Notes: a model not told the origin generated them from the sequence alone. DNA of 64,000 bases from Maribellus luteus (GCF_003576475.1 NZ_QWGR01000014.1:62001-126000); one strand, 5' to 3'; shown: positions 1 through 9,968, numbered from the stretch's first letter. Made by a program: numbers and translations.

Positions 1-904
1 TTAACTTTTTGTTGTTATGCTTGTCCAGTTCATCCCAAATTGCACTGTTAAGTTCTTCTAAACTGTAAAAGTCTTTGCCGCGCAAGGCCGGATATATTCT
101 TTGGTACAGTATCTTAACTGCCCCTTCTGCCAGAGACTTGTCCCGGGGACGGTAAGCTCGTGCCGGAAGAACTGTTGTGCCATAGTGTTCAGCAAAGTCC
201 ATAAACGTTTCGTTAATGGTAGGTTCAAACCGGCTGCTTTTGGTTACGGCAGACTTTAGGTTATCAGGGACAATAGCTGCAGGAACTCCTCCATAAAAGT
301 GCAGTGCATTTTCAACCGAAGCAACAAAGTCTTCTTTTTGTTGGCTCGCAGAAGCTTCTGCATAGGTGTATTGACTGGCCCCCAGTATGGCAACAAAAAA
401 CTGTACCTCTTCAATCTCACCTGTTTCTTTATTGATAATTTCAAGGGTTTTGCCAGCGTAGTCAATAAACATCTTATCGCCTGCTTTATGCTCCATATGC
501 ATTACCGGGTTAACCTTTTTACTCCAACGCAGGTAGTGGGCTTTAAACTGGCTTAGTTTTAGCCCATCGGGATGTTTTTTATAATATTCCTCCCACATCA
601 GCTGTTTGGTAACGCCGGTCTTTTTTAGTTCACGTTCCATGTAAGGAAAGAAGTTATAAACCTTTTTTAGCTTGGGGGAAAGAACATCTTCGGTATCTCT
701 GCTAAAGATCTTTTCCAGCTCGGAATCACTCTTTTTATCAATATCATCAATTGTAAGGTTTAATACCTTGTATAGAGCGATATACTTCTTGACGGTGTTA
801 CGTGAAAGGCCCAGGTACCTACTGATAAATTGTTTTGCTTTTCCCTGGTGATGCAACTGAATGACTTTTCTAACTTTACTCATGTCGATTAATTTATTAG
901 CCAT
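1..904 (-). CDS. istA: IS21 transposase IstA, cut by window edge
   Basis: This is the N-terminal part of the IS21 DDE transposase. The start codon is the CAT complement at 902-904 and the frame runs off the left edge still open. It is the same sequence as the first 301 codons of the complete istA at 37045-38592, so it keeps the N-terminal helix-turn-helix region and the first catalytic Asp (in the FIDYAG motif). The C-terminal part and istB are expected outside the window. Nothing visible inactivates it, so it could be functional. Confidence 0.9.
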   Translation of the reverse strand, partial: MANKLIDMSKVRKVIQLHHQGKAKQFISRYLGLSRNTVKKYIALYKVLNLTIDDIDKKSDSELEKIFSRDTEDVLSPKLKKVYNFFPYMERELKKTGVTKQLMWEEYYKKHPDGLKLSQFKAHYLRWSKKVNPVMHMEHKAGDKMFIDYAGKTLEIINKETGEIEEVQFFVAILGASQYTYAEASASQQKEDFVASVENALHFYGGVPAAIVPDNLKSAVTKSSRFEPTINETFMDFAEHYGTTVLPARAYRPRDKSLAEGAVKILYQRIYPALRGKDFYSLEELNSAIWDELDKHNNKKL

Positions 905-1097
905 GTTTTCATATTAATTTGTTTAAATCAGTATGAAATTATGGCTTCGACAGAAGTAAAATCAATCTCTTTTGATGGGTGGTCACTTTAGTCCGGCGCA
1001 GGTGGTCAGTTTGCTCCGGCACGGGGTGGTCAGTTTAAACTGGCGAGGGTGGTCATTTTATTCCGGCCTTGGGTGGTCACTTTGACCGTTTTTTCCA
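1..1097 (-). mobile_element. IS21-family element, copy 1 (partial)
   Basis: This is the right-hand part of an IS21-like element whose other end lies left of the window. Bases 1-1097 match 37689-38785 at a constant offset of 37,688, and I saw no difference in the lines compared. Identity stops after the shared ending tttttcca at 1097. The terminal stretch 980-1097 carries several spaced copies of a ggtggtca motif, the multiple terminal repeats typical of IS21 ends. It contains the 5' two thirds of istA. It lies in the same orientation as the complete copy at 36156-38785. Confidence 0.93.
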
Positions 1098-1514
1098 GAC
1101 ATATATTTCCCTTAGTAATTTTGAGAATTATTCTTCAGTCTTAATCTGTTTAGGAAGTTTTCAATAATAAGATATTAAGGTTTTATGTCAAATTGCATTT
1201 CATTAAAGTTATAAATAAGAAACTCCCTAGGCCTATATCATCTTGAAAGTTCCATAACCAGAGTTGTACAAATACTGCCAAATCGACAACATTAAATATA
1301 ACTTTTGAGGGTCTATTTCTTCCTTGACTATTGTTAACAATCATTGTAGCCTTACTCCTTTCAAGTACGACTACATTATTATTCGCCAAAATAAAATGGA
1401 GTTTATCAATTAATCGTTAACGATTTGCATAAAAACAGTAGCCGATTGAAGGCTAAAACTCCTTAATTTACTAGTATTACGACTATTATCATTAATGCAA
1501 TGTTGTGCCTCGTT
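1098..1514. other. Intergenic, no gene recognised
   Basis: This AT-rich stretch lies between the IS21 end and the sulfatase stop codon. A 68-codon open frame on the minus strand (1183-1389) has no recognisable domain and is not called. Two small inverted repeats sit downstream of the sulfatase: a 14-base palindrome at 1412-1425 and a 5-bp stem with a 7-base loop at 1439-1455. On the minus strand the second is followed by a short T run, so it could be a weak terminator for the sulfatase transcript. Confidence 0.5.
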
Positions 1515-3008
1515 TTATTTTAAGGTTTCTTTTAATAGTTGTTTGTAAATCTGGCTTGTATCTTTCAATGCTTTCATTTCTTGAACCATCACTTCTTTCA
1601 TTTCAAGATATTTTAACGAATATTCTTCTTGAGCCACTAAATTATTCTTTTCATAAGGGTCTTGATCCAAGTTGAAAAACTGAGAATGCCTTTCTCCCTT
1701 TACCAAATATTCTATTAGTTTGAGATTTTCTTTTCGATAGGCTCTCATAAACTCTTTATAGCCATATGTCATACTTTCTCTATGTGTTTTATTCTCATCG
1801 TTTATAGATGCTGCAAAACTTCTTCCTTGAACGGTTTCTGGACTTTCAATATCTACTAGCTCACAAAGCGTAGGAAACACATCGAACAGATAATTTAAGG
1901 CTTCTCTTTTTTCATTTTCAGGAATTCCAGGTCCTGATATCACAAAAGGAACACCAATACTATGCTCATATAAATTTTGTTTACCCATCAAACCATGTTG
2001 TCCAACTGCCAATCCGTTATCAGCAGAAAAAATGATTATGGTGTTTTCATATTCTCCTGATGCTTTCAATTGTGCAATTATTCTACCTATTTGAGCATCC
2101 ATGTGAGTAATCATGGCATAATAATCACGCAAGTTTGTTTTTATTTCAGCTTTAGTTCTTGGAAAACCTGCTAACATTTCATCTCTTATTTTTAACTCTC
2201 CAAAATCCCAAGGATGGATTGGTAAAAAGTTAGGTGGTATAGATATGGTTGAAGTATCATACATCTGCTTATATTCTTTTGGCATAGAACGAGGGTCGTG
2301 GGGCGCAGTGAAAGAGATATAAGCAAAGAAAGGCTTTTTGTTATCGTGACTTTTTAAAAAATCAATGGCTGCATCTGCAAATAGTTCGCTCGAATGTTTT
2401 CCTTGTATTACATGGTCACAATTCTCAATATACTCTACATTATTATCGTGCCATGGATTTTTTATATATGGTGTTTTCTTATCATACTTTCCTGTGCTAT
2501 CAAAATGATAGACAGGAACATTCCAATGGTCACACATACCACCAAAAAAAATCTCATCGCCATCCGAAAAACCTCTTGCAAATACATCCTTCCCATTATG
2601 ATGCTTCCCAGTACCAAAGGTAGCATAACCAGCTTTTATGAAAGTTTCAGGCATAGATTCCGTTTCTTCTAATATTGGCGATTGCCAATCTTGTGTCTCA
2701 ATGCCATACAAATGACGGCCTGTTAAAAGCATTGCCCTACTTGGTGAGCAAACTGCTGGACTGTTACCGCCCATAATATAGGTATTGCTAAAACTTACTC
2801 CCTTCTTTACAAGTTTATCCAGGTTGGGAGTAATAATTTCAATATTTCCCAATTCCCTAATTGTTCCTGAACGTTGGTCGTCTGCAAAAAGAAATAGGAT
2901 ATTAGGTTTCTTGTTTACTTCTGTCTTTAATTGCTGGCAGGAGTACAAAAAGAATACCATGATTAAAATAGATGATCCAATAATACTGTTTTTACAATAA
3001 CTTTTCAT
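1515..3008 (-). CDS. Type I sulfatase, lipoprotein
   Basis: This is a secreted sulfatase of the alkaline-phosphatase superfamily (S1 class) that should remove sulfate esters from a glycan. It has an N-terminal hydrophobic stretch ending in a lipobox (LYSC, Cys24), so it is probably membrane-anchored. The metal-binding FADDQR motif is at 41-46. The sulfatase signature CSPSRAMLLTGR starts at residue 87, with Cys87 the residue converted to formylglycine. The later ADNG motif and the 497-residue length fit the family. It is the last gene of the minus-strand PUL, 36 bp after the GH-A glycosidase. A Cys-type sulfatase needs a maturase, and none is in this window. The subfamily and the sulfated sugar cannot be read from sequence alone. 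Confidence 0.9.
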   Translation of the reverse strand: MKSYCKNSIIGSSILIMVFFLYSCQQLKTEVNKKPNILFLFADDQRSGTIRELGNIEIITPNLDKLVKKGVSFSNTYIMGGNSPAVCSPSRAMLLTGRHLYGIETQDWQSPILEETESMPETFIKAGYATFGTGKHHNGKDVFARGFSDGDEIFFGGMCDHWNVPVYHFDSTGKYDKKTPYIKNPWHDNNVEYIENCDHVIQGKHSSELFADAAIDFLKSHDNKKPFFAYISFTAPHDPRSMPKEYKQMYDTSTISIPPNFLPIHPWDFGELKIRDEMLAGFPRTKAEIKTNLRDYYAMITHMDAQIGRIIAQLKASGEYENTIIIFSADNGLAVGQHGLMGKQNLYEHSIGVPFVISGPGIPENEKREALNYLFDVFPTLCELVDIESPETVQGRSFAASINDENKTHRESMTYGYKEFMRAYRKENLKLIEYLVKGERHSQFFNLDQDPYEKNNLVAQEEYSLKYLEMKEVMVQEMKALKDTSQIYKQLLKETLK

Positions 3009-3044
3009 TTTTTAAAGTAGTTAACTAGTCCAAATTTTGTGATA

Positions 3045-4160
3045 CTATTTTGCTTGAATGAGGCACAACTCTTTAATAACATTAACTTCTCCTTGTTTAT
3101 ACGGAGTGCCATCTTTATGGAAAATATCATGAAACCAAAGTTCAGGATCTGAACCATCAGGAATTGGTTCATCCCAAGCATATTTAGTATTAGACTTCCC
3201 TGCCACTAGCCCCCAATTAATAGCACCTATATTCTGCTTTTTTAATATAGGCATAATATTACTGAACAGGCTATTATGCTTACGAGCCATATATTCTGTA
3301 CAAATCATTGGTCTATTATATATCTTCAATGAATCTATAGCTCTCTGATGAAGTATCTCATCACTATAATTGTGATAGGTAATAATATCTGAATTCTCTA
3401 TTTGAAATTTATTAAGATCTATTAAACTCTTGTCCCAAATACCAGAAGTTAAAGGTTGTTCTGGACTTACACTTCTAGCCCACGAAAACACATTTTTTAA
3501 TAGTGGCAAAGATTTATTTTTATAACCGGAGTTTCCAGGTTCATTATATAAATCCCACAAAATTATTCTTTCATCGTTTTTAAATGTTTCTAATATATCT
3601 TTTACATATGTTTCAAGAATTGGCATTAAATTATCACTTGTAAACAATAAATCACCTGGATCACGAACCCACCCCGAATTGTGGATTCCGGGTTTAGGAT
3701 CTGGTTGTTTCCCTGCCTTATAATTAGCATTCCAGCAATCATCAAAAAACACGAAAATAGTCATTATGTTATGCTTATTTGCTATTTCTAAATAAGTGCT
3801 GATGCGTTTTTTAAATCCACTATTATCAACTTCCCATGCAACATGATGTAAATAAACGCGCATGCAATTTAGGCCAATATTTTCAGCCCACCCCAATTCT
3901 CTATCAATAGTCTCAGGATCAAAACTATCTTCTTGCCAAAACTCTAATTGATTTATTGCTGTACTTGGGTTAAAATTAGCACCTCTCAACCACGGTTTGC
4001 TTTTCCACCACATGTTAGCCTTATCTTCTGACCACTTTGCTGATATAGTCAATTCACTTGACATCTTGCTTTGGCTTAGTGTATCTTTCTTTTTTTGACC
4101 ACATGAAGCAAATAATACTATAATTAAATAAGCGAATATTAAAAAGTTAGTTTTGTACAT
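3045..4160 (-). CDS. Clan GH-A glycoside hydrolase (GH5-like), lipoprotein
   Basis: This is a probable retaining endo- or exo-glycosidase with a TIM barrel. A short lipoprotein signal ends at FASC (Cys20). Two clan GH-A catalytic signatures are present: a strand-4 WDLYNEP motif with the acid/base Glu207, and a strand-7 ICTEY motif with the nucleophile Glu289. The spacing of about 80 residues and the total of 371 residues fit GH5-like enzymes such as beta-mannanases or related exo-enzymes. It lies 5 bp downstream of the aldose epimerase gene and is almost certainly co-transcribed with it. The family number is uncertain (GH5, or a GH2-barrel-only relative). Substrate is inferred only from context: mannose- or galactose-containing glycan. 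Confidence 0.8.
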   Translation of the reverse strand: MYKTNFLIFAYLIIVLFASCGQKKKDTLSQSKMSSELTISAKWSEDKANMWWKSKPWLRGANFNPSTAINQLEFWQEDSFDPETIDRELGWAENIGLNCMRVYLHHVAWEVDNSGFKKRISTYLEIANKHNIMTIFVFFDDCWNANYKAGKQPDPKPGIHNSGWVRDPGDLLFTSDNLMPILETYVKDILETFKNDERIILWDLYNEPGNSGYKNKSLPLLKNVFSWARSVSPEQPLTSGIWDKSLIDLNKFQIENSDIITYHNYSDEILHQRAIDSLKIYNRPMICTEYMARKHNSLFSNIMPILKKQNIGAINWGLVAGKSNTKYAWDEPIPDGSDPELWFHDIFHKDGTPYKQGEVNVIKELCLIQAK

Positions 4161-4165
4161 AATTA

Positions 4166-5284
4166 TTATTTATCGGTAACACTGAATTTATAAATACAAG
4201 TAGATGTATAGGTTTGTCCTTTAAGTAAAATAGTTGTAGGAAAATGTTCTTGATTTGGACTATCTGGAAAATGTTGTGTTTCAAGACAAAAAGCCGTTCT
4301 GAAATTATAAGGCAAACCTCCTTTACCAACATCTTTTCCATTTAAAAAATTACCTCCATAAAATTGCAAACCAGGCTCATCAGTAATAACCTCCATTTTT
4401 CTCCCTGAAACTGGATCAAATATTACTGCCGCTTGTTTTAAGCCTGAACCACACAATACAAAGTTGTGGTCGTACCCTAGACCATATTTAATCTGTTGAT
4501 TATTACGATCTAATTGCTCCCCTATTAATGTTGGTTTAGTAAAATCAAAAGGAGTATTTTTTACACTCTCAATGCATCCCGTTGGAATTAAACCATCCTT
4601 AACGGGAGTGTACTGCGTGGAATTAATTTGAAGAATATGGTCATTTATTGTTCCTTTGCCTGCTCCATGCAAGTTAAAAAATGAATGATGTGTAAGATTA
4701 ATGGGAGTTGCTTTATCTGAATTAGCTACATAATTAATTTTCAACTCATTGCGACTCGTCAATTTATAAATTACTTTTACAGTAAGATTACCTGGATACC
4801 CCTCTTCTCCATCTTTTGACAGGTGTTTCAATATCAATTCTGAACCTGAGATTTGATGTGCATCCCAAACAACATCATTGAATCCTGTTTTCCCCCCATG
4901 TAAATGATGATTATCATTATTTTTTGCTAAAACATAGGTAGTATCATTTAATGTGAACTTCCCATTAGCAATGCGATTGCTATAGCGCCCTATTAAAGCT
5001 CCAAAATATATTTCATTTGACTCTAAATAGCCCTCTAAAGTTTCATAACCTAATACAATATCTTCATAATTACCTTCCTTATCCGGAACCCATAAACTTA
5101 CTATACGACCTCCAAAATTGGTAATTTGCATCACCAGTCCATTCTGATTTGTTAAGGTAAATAGATCAACCTCTTTTCCATTTATACTACCTTCAAAATT
5201 TTGTCTACTAATCAGCTCTGCACCTGCTTGTTTCTTTTGGCAAGAATAAATTAACACCAATAATATAAATACATAAAATCTCAT
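4166..5284 (-). CDS. galM: Aldose 1-epimerase (mutarotase), lipoprotein
   Basis: This enzyme interconverts the alpha and beta anomers of a free aldose such as galactose or glucose. The lipobox LIYSC near residue 15 suggests a periplasm- or surface-facing lipoprotein, common in PULs. Family motifs seen are the NDNHHLHGG segment with a conserved His, the THHSFFNL motif with the catalytic His, and the C-terminal CLETQHFPDSPN segment with the catalytic Glu. The length of 372 residues is normal for secreted GalM. It sits between GH92-A and the GH-A glycosidase and would equilibrate anomers released by the neighbouring hydrolases. Confidence 0.92.
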   Translation of the reverse strand: MRFYVFILLVLIYSCQKKQAGAELISRQNFEGSINGKEVDLFTLTNQNGLVMQITNFGGRIVSLWVPDKEGNYEDIVLGYETLEGYLESNEIYFGALIGRYSNRIANGKFTLNDTTYVLAKNNDNHHLHGGKTGFNDVVWDAHQISGSELILKHLSKDGEEGYPGNLTVKVIYKLTSRNELKINYVANSDKATPINLTHHSFFNLHGAGKGTINDHILQINSTQYTPVKDGLIPTGCIESVKNTPFDFTKPTLIGEQLDRNNQQIKYGLGYDHNFVLCGSGLKQAAVIFDPVSGRKMEVITDEPGLQFYGGNFLNGKDVGKGGLPYNFRTAFCLETQHFPDSPNQEHFPTTILLKGQTYTSTCIYKFSVTDK

Positions 5285-5375
5285 ATTTTATTAAATTATT
5301 CATTTAGTTTTTTACAGCAAAGCTCACTTTACAATGAATGATTCTATATAAAAATCCAAAGGTTAGTTCCCAAAA

Positions 5376-7685
5376 TCATTCACCTTCTTTCGAAAACGAA
5401 TAAGGAAAGTCCTTTTCTGCACTACCCCGTTTTGTATTAGGCTTTTCACCCATTTCAATGTTTATGGTAGCACCCTTCAATAGCTCTTCGTACCGGAAGT
5501 AATTTTTACTGTATCGCTTACCATTCAATTTAATTGATTGAATGTACCGATTATCTTCATTGTTTTCGGGAGAATTAATTTCTATGAATTTGCCATTTTC
5601 TAAACTTATGGTAACCTTTTTAAATAGTGGAGCACCTATCACATATTGTGATACTGCAGGTGTAACCGGATAAAATCCCATCGCGCTAAACACATACCAA
5701 GCTGATGTTTGCCCATTATCCTCATCACCGCAATAACCATCTGCCTGAGGCGTATATAAACGATTCATTACTTCACGCACCCAATACTGGGTTTTCCATG
5801 GCTGACCGGCATAGTTATACAAATAAATCATGTGTTGTATGGGCTGATTGCCATGCGCATAATTACCCATGTTCATAATCTGCATTTCCCGAATCTCGTG
5901 AATCACTTTTCCATAATATGAATCATCAAAGATTGGAGGAACCACAAATACAGAATCGAGCATAGAAACAAATGACTGCCTACCCCCCATCAGGTCAATC
6001 AGCCCTTGAACATCGTGAAATACTGACCATGTGTAATGCCAGCTATTTCCTTCGGTAAAAGCATCACCCCACTTGAAAGGACTGAACGGTTGCTGAAATG
6101 TACCATCTTTGTTCTTCCCACGCATTAGCTTGTATTCATGGTCAAAAACATTCTTGTAGTTCATGGAGCGCTTGGCAAATATTTCAATTTCATGTTCAGG
6201 CTTACCCAGTGCTTTACCAAGTTTATAAACACAAAAGTCGGCAAAAGCATATTCCAATGTACGCGCCACATTCTCATTGACCCCTACATCATATGGCACA
6301 TACCCTAACTCATTGTAATAGTCAACACCATACCGACCAACTGAATGCAATGGTCCCTCATGGGTTGTGTTTTTAACTACCGCATCCCAAAGAGCGTCGA
6401 TGTCATATCCACGGACTCCTTTCAAATAGGCATCTGCAACAATCGTAGCTGAATTTGAGCCAACCATACAATCACGATGTCCGGGACTTGCCCATTCAGG
6501 CAAAAACCCACTTTCTTTATAGGTATTTGCCAGACCTTCTTGTATTTTTTCATTCAGCGAAGGATACATTAAATTAAAAAAGGGAAAAACAGCCCGAAAG
6601 GTATCCCAGAAACCATTATCTGTAAACATATAGCCGGGTAGAACTTCTCCATTATAAGGACTATAATGCACCATATCTCCATCTGCATTAAACTCGTAAA
6701 ACTTTCGAGGAAAAAGTAAGACACGATACAAGGCTGAATAAAACGTTTTTATCTGATCATCCGTTCCGCCTTCCACTTTTATGCGAGACAATTCTTTATT
6801 CCAAATAGCTTTACCTTTTGCTTTCACTTCGTCAAAAGTATCACCGCCTAGTTCTTTTAAGTTCAATTCGGCTTGTTCATAGCTGATAAATGAAGATGCC
6901 ACACGAGCATGGACTTTCTCCCCCTTTGTAGTGCGAAATTGAATCGCTGCACCTACATGATCTGATTGCAATTCGGATATTCCCTCAATTATTTTGTTAT
7001 TACTCCAAACCTGACTTTCGTTAAATGGTTTATCAAAAACCACCACAAAATAATTCTTAAAATTATCCGGTACGCCTCCTTTATTACGGGTAGTATAACC
7101 TATAATTTTTTTCTCTGAGGGGATAAGTTTTATATAAGAACCTTCATCAAAGGCATCAACAAGAACATATGATTTTTGATTTTCAGGAAATGTAAATCGA
7201 AACATTGCAGCCCTTTCTGTTGGTGTAATCTCGGTCACCACATCGTAATCTGCCAAATAGACTTTATAATAATGTGGTTTTGCTACTTCTGCTTTATGTG
7301 AAAACCAACTTCCTCTTTCATCCTCATTAATCGTTAATTTATTGGTCATCGGGAAGAGTGAAAATTGACCATAATCGTTAATCCATGGGCTGGGCTGATG
7401 TGTTTGTTTGAAGCCACGAATTTTGTTGGCATCATAGCTATACACCCACCCATTACCCATTTTACCTGTTTGAGGGGTCCAGAAATTCATGCCCCAGGGT
7501 CGGGCAATAGCCGGATATGTATTTCCATTGGATAACTTGTATTCCGAATCGGTTCCCATCAATGTATTCACATAATTTACCGCATTGAATGCCTGAGCAC
7601 CTACTTCAATTGGTTTCCCACAAAAAAATAAGGCCATTAAACATACCAATGTACAGGTCTTGCACCAGTGTTGTATCAATTTCAT
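5376..7685 (-). CDS. GH92 enzyme (GH92-A) with Gln at the catalytic-acid position
   Basis: This is a calcium-dependent inverting alpha-mannosidase-family enzyme (GH92) with an N-terminal beta-sandwich and a C-terminal (alpha/alpha)6 domain. An ATG at 7715 directly abuts the upstream stop codon; I prefer the ATG at 7685, which gives a clean signal peptide (MKLIQHW..., cleavage near GAQA). Counted from 7715, the motif usually written GNEP reads HGNQP, with Gln624 (codon 5844-5846) where canonical GH92 enzymes have the acid Glu. The catalytic-base region GDEDNGQTSAWYVFSAMGFYPV-type is intact (GDED at 663-666). From memory, Gln at this site marks GH92 enzymes acting on mannose-1-phospho-6-mannose. 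It closely resembles GH92-D at 48356. It is translated just after GH92-B. Confidence 0.93.
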   Translation of the reverse strand: MKLIQHWCKTCTLVCLMALFFCGKPIEVGAQAFNAVNYVNTLMGTDSEYKLSNGNTYPAIARPWGMNFWTPQTGKMGNGWVYSYDANKIRGFKQTHQPSPWINDYGQFSLFPMTNKLTINEDERGSWFSHKAEVAKPHYYKVYLADYDVVTEITPTERAAMFRFTFPENQKSYVLVDAFDEGSYIKLIPSEKKIIGYTTRNKGGVPDNFKNYFVVVFDKPFNESQVWSNNKIIEGISELQSDHVGAAIQFRTTKGEKVHARVASSFISYEQAELNLKELGGDTFDEVKAKGKAIWNKELSRIKVEGGTDDQIKTFYSALYRVLLFPRKFYEFNADGDMVHYSPYNGEVLPGYMFTDNGFWDTFRAVFPFFNLMYPSLNEKIQEGLANTYKESGFLPEWASPGHRDCMVGSNSATIVADAYLKGVRGYDIDALWDAVVKNTTHEGPLHSVGRYGVDYYNELGYVPYDVGVNENVARTLEYAFADFCVYKLGKALGKPEHEIEIFAKRSMNYKNVFDHEYKLMRGKNKDGTFQQPFSPFKWGDAFTEGNSWHYTWSVFHDVQGLIDLMGGRQSFVSMLDSVFVVPPIFDDSYYGKVIHEIREMQIMNMGNYAHGNQPIQHMIYLYNYAGQPWKTQYWVREVMNRLYTPQADGYCGDEDNGQTSAWYVFSAMGFYPVTPAVSQYVIGAPLFKKVTISLENGKFIEINSPENNEDNRYIQSIKLNGKRYSKNYFRYEELLKGATINIEMGEKPNTKRGSAEKDFPYSFSKEGE

Positions 7686-7715
7686 TACCATAAATTTTTC
7701 ATATTGAAGTAACAT

Positions 7716-9968
7716 CTATTTTATGCCCCAGGCTTTATTGGCTTTTGCCCCCATCTCAAGAACCAGCTCTCCACCATTCATAATCGTTTCATGAGTAAAC
7801 CAGGGTTGCTCCAATTTTTCACCATTTAAGGTTGCCGACTGAATATATTTATTATCATCAGACACATCAATTGCTTTAATTTCAAATGTTTTACCATTAC
7901 CCAAGGCTAGAGAAACATGCTCAAATATGGGGCTTCCAATGGTGTAGACAGGTTGACCTGGCGTTACCGGATAAAATCCCATGGCTGAGAATACGACAAA
8001 AGAAGACATCCCTCCACCATCTTCATCTCCGGGCACGCCCATTAAGTCATTCCGGAACCACTCTTCCATCAACTTACGAATACGCTTCTGAGTTTTCCAT
8101 GGCTGACCTGCATAGTTGTAAAGATATGGTACATGTAGTGATGGTTCATTGGCCATTGAGAATTGCCCAACATTTCCGGTATGGTCGGGCAACTGAGCAT
8201 AAAATGCATATTTACTTCGACCTAGTGGCTCTGTAAAAGTAGCATCCAGGTTTTCTACAAACCTTTCGTTACCTCCCATCAGACTAATTAAGTCGGGAAT
8301 ATTATGAGGTACATCCCAACGATAAATCCAGCCATTATTTTCGCCATAATATTTTCGAGCTCCCATACCTCCTGACCAACGATAATCGAAAGGTTCTATA
8401 AACTCTCCCTTACTGTCTTTCGGGTGGAAAAAATGGGTCTTTTCATTAAAGAGGTGACGGTAATTTAGTGAAGTAACATGAAACGAGTCAGCTTCGTCCC
8501 TCATCCCCAACTCTTGAGCTAACTGGGCTAAACACCAATGATCGTATGAAGTTCCGAGTGTTACGGCAACCGGCTGTCGTGATTCAAACGGATGCACTTC
8601 GGGAATGGTTTCTTTTTCATTTTGACGCAGTGCCGGGATGTAACCATTTTCTTCATAAAATCGATCAAGCTCGCCGGCAGGAAGACCCGACCAGGGTGCC
8701 AGTGTTTTTTCTGTAATTGCACCTTTTGCAGCAGCATAAGCTTGTGCCAAACTAAAATTATCTAATCCTTTACGGTGCGCATCAATAAAAGAAGCAACAG
8801 CATGATTTGAGTTCATACGTCGGCTATCACCTGTCACTTCAGGAAATGTGGGCATCCAAAAATGCTCCATCTGTTCGGCCATTAACAAAAAAGAATGAAG
8901 GATATCTTCTTCACGCTCCGGATCGACTAAAATCCTTAAAGGGTGTTGAGCGCGGTATGAGTCCCATATCCAGTCATCTGTGTAAAAGGGTCGTCCTTTA
9001 TCATCATGAACCGCACCATCAAAGGCGCTATAATACCTCCCACCTTCTGAAATACATACAGGTCGTTCAAAACACCTGTACATGGAGGTATAAAATATAG
9101 TTTGCTGATCATTGGTGCCACCCTCAATTTTTATTTTACTAAGTGCTTTATTCCAGATATCACGTCCTTCAGACTGAAGTATTGCGAGGTTCTTTCCTGA
9201 AATCTCACGTTCCATATTGTCACGAGCCTGAATCTCATCAATAAAAGAAATACCGTATTTTAAGTTTATTTTTTTTACATCTGGCGGATATTCAAAAACT
9301 AAACAGGCATTTCTGCCTTCTGCAGTGTTGGCAGTAATCAAAGTCTCATCCTTAAATGTAGAAACCTGTTGTGGCAATACATCAGGTACTAAATACAGGT
9401 AAACTTTCGTATTATTCTCAATGAGTTGGTATCCACTGAAAGCATGACCATCCCATATCACTTTTCCCTTTTTTGAATTTAGTATTAGATGGATAGGTTT
9501 GTCCTGCTCAAATTCCAATTCATAAACAGCCGATTGATGAGACAAAGCGTAATCAACTTGAATTTGTTGTTCATCCAAGAATACGGAATAAGAATAAGGA
9601 GTTATTTTTTCCTGATCGTAACTATATTGTATTACTGGCTTTAAATCATCTTCACCTCCTTGAAAAGGACTCAAATTAAACGCAGAACTTCCCCGGTGGC
9701 TTGTCACAACCAGAGGTAAGCCGTTTAATTCAACGCCAGTATAATCCCTTCTTTCGGGATATACTCGCAACATACTGTTGGGTAAATGGATAGTCGGGAA
9801 GGTAGGAACCAATAAATGACTAATATTACCCATATAAGGATTAACAAAATCGACAGGTGAATTTTCTTTATCATCAATTGAATGGCTGTCACAAGATATG
9901 CTAAACACCCCTAATGCAAGTAAAACAAGATATACAATACTGTTAATTTTTTTCTTTCTTTCTTTCAT
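7716..9968 (-). CDS. GH92 alpha-mannosidase, divergent (GH92-B), lipoprotein
   Basis: This GH92 family exo-alpha-mannosidase is anchored through a lipobox (SISC, Cys26). The catalytic acid is present: the motif reads ANEPSLH with Glu608. The base region reads GDEDGGGMSSF at 647-657, so the usual Gln-x-Ser-Ala-Trp after the acidic cluster is replaced by Gly-Met-Ser-Ser-Phe. The N-terminal domain also lacks the usual NFWTPQT segment. It is therefore a distinct subgroup from GH92-A, -C and -D, possibly with a different linkage or leaving-group preference. Its stop codon touches the first possible start of GH92-A. It is the first gene after an intrinsic terminator, so expression depends on readthrough or an unseen promoter. 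Confidence 0.9.
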   Translation of the reverse strand: MKERKKKINSIVYLVLLALGVFSISCDSHSIDDKENSPVDFVNPYMGNISHLLVPTFPTIHLPNSMLRVYPERRDYTGVELNGLPLVVTSHRGSSAFNLSPFQGGEDDLKPVIQYSYDQEKITPYSYSVFLDEQQIQVDYALSHQSAVYELEFEQDKPIHLILNSKKGKVIWDGHAFSGYQLIENNTKVYLYLVPDVLPQQVSTFKDETLITANTAEGRNACLVFEYPPDVKKINLKYGISFIDEIQARDNMEREISGKNLAILQSEGRDIWNKALSKIKIEGGTNDQQTIFYTSMYRCFERPVCISEGGRYYSAFDGAVHDDKGRPFYTDDWIWDSYRAQHPLRILVDPEREEDILHSFLLMAEQMEHFWMPTFPEVTGDSRRMNSNHAVASFIDAHRKGLDNFSLAQAYAAAKGAITEKTLAPWSGLPAGELDRFYEENGYIPALRQNEKETIPEVHPFESRQPVAVTLGTSYDHWCLAQLAQELGMRDEADSFHVTSLNYRHLFNEKTHFFHPKDSKGEFIEPFDYRWSGGMGARKYYGENNGWIYRWDVPHNIPDLISLMGGNERFVENLDATFTEPLGRSKYAFYAQLPDHTGNVGQFSMANEPSLHVPYLYNYAGQPWKTQKRIRKLMEEWFRNDLMGVPGDEDGGGMSSFVVFSAMGFYPVTPGQPVYTIGSPIFEHVSLALGNGKTFEIKAIDVSDDNKYIQSATLNGEKLEQPWFTHETIMNGGELVLEMGAKANKAWGIK

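Noticed and set aside
256-556. Open frames on both strands inside istA copy 1 (and the same at 37944-38244)
   Set aside because: They are alternative frames of the transposase gene and repeat only because the IS is repeated.
1183-1389. 68-codon open frame on the minus strand
   Set aside because: No domain, no signal peptide and no conserved motif; it lies in AT-rich intergenic DNA next to an IS end.
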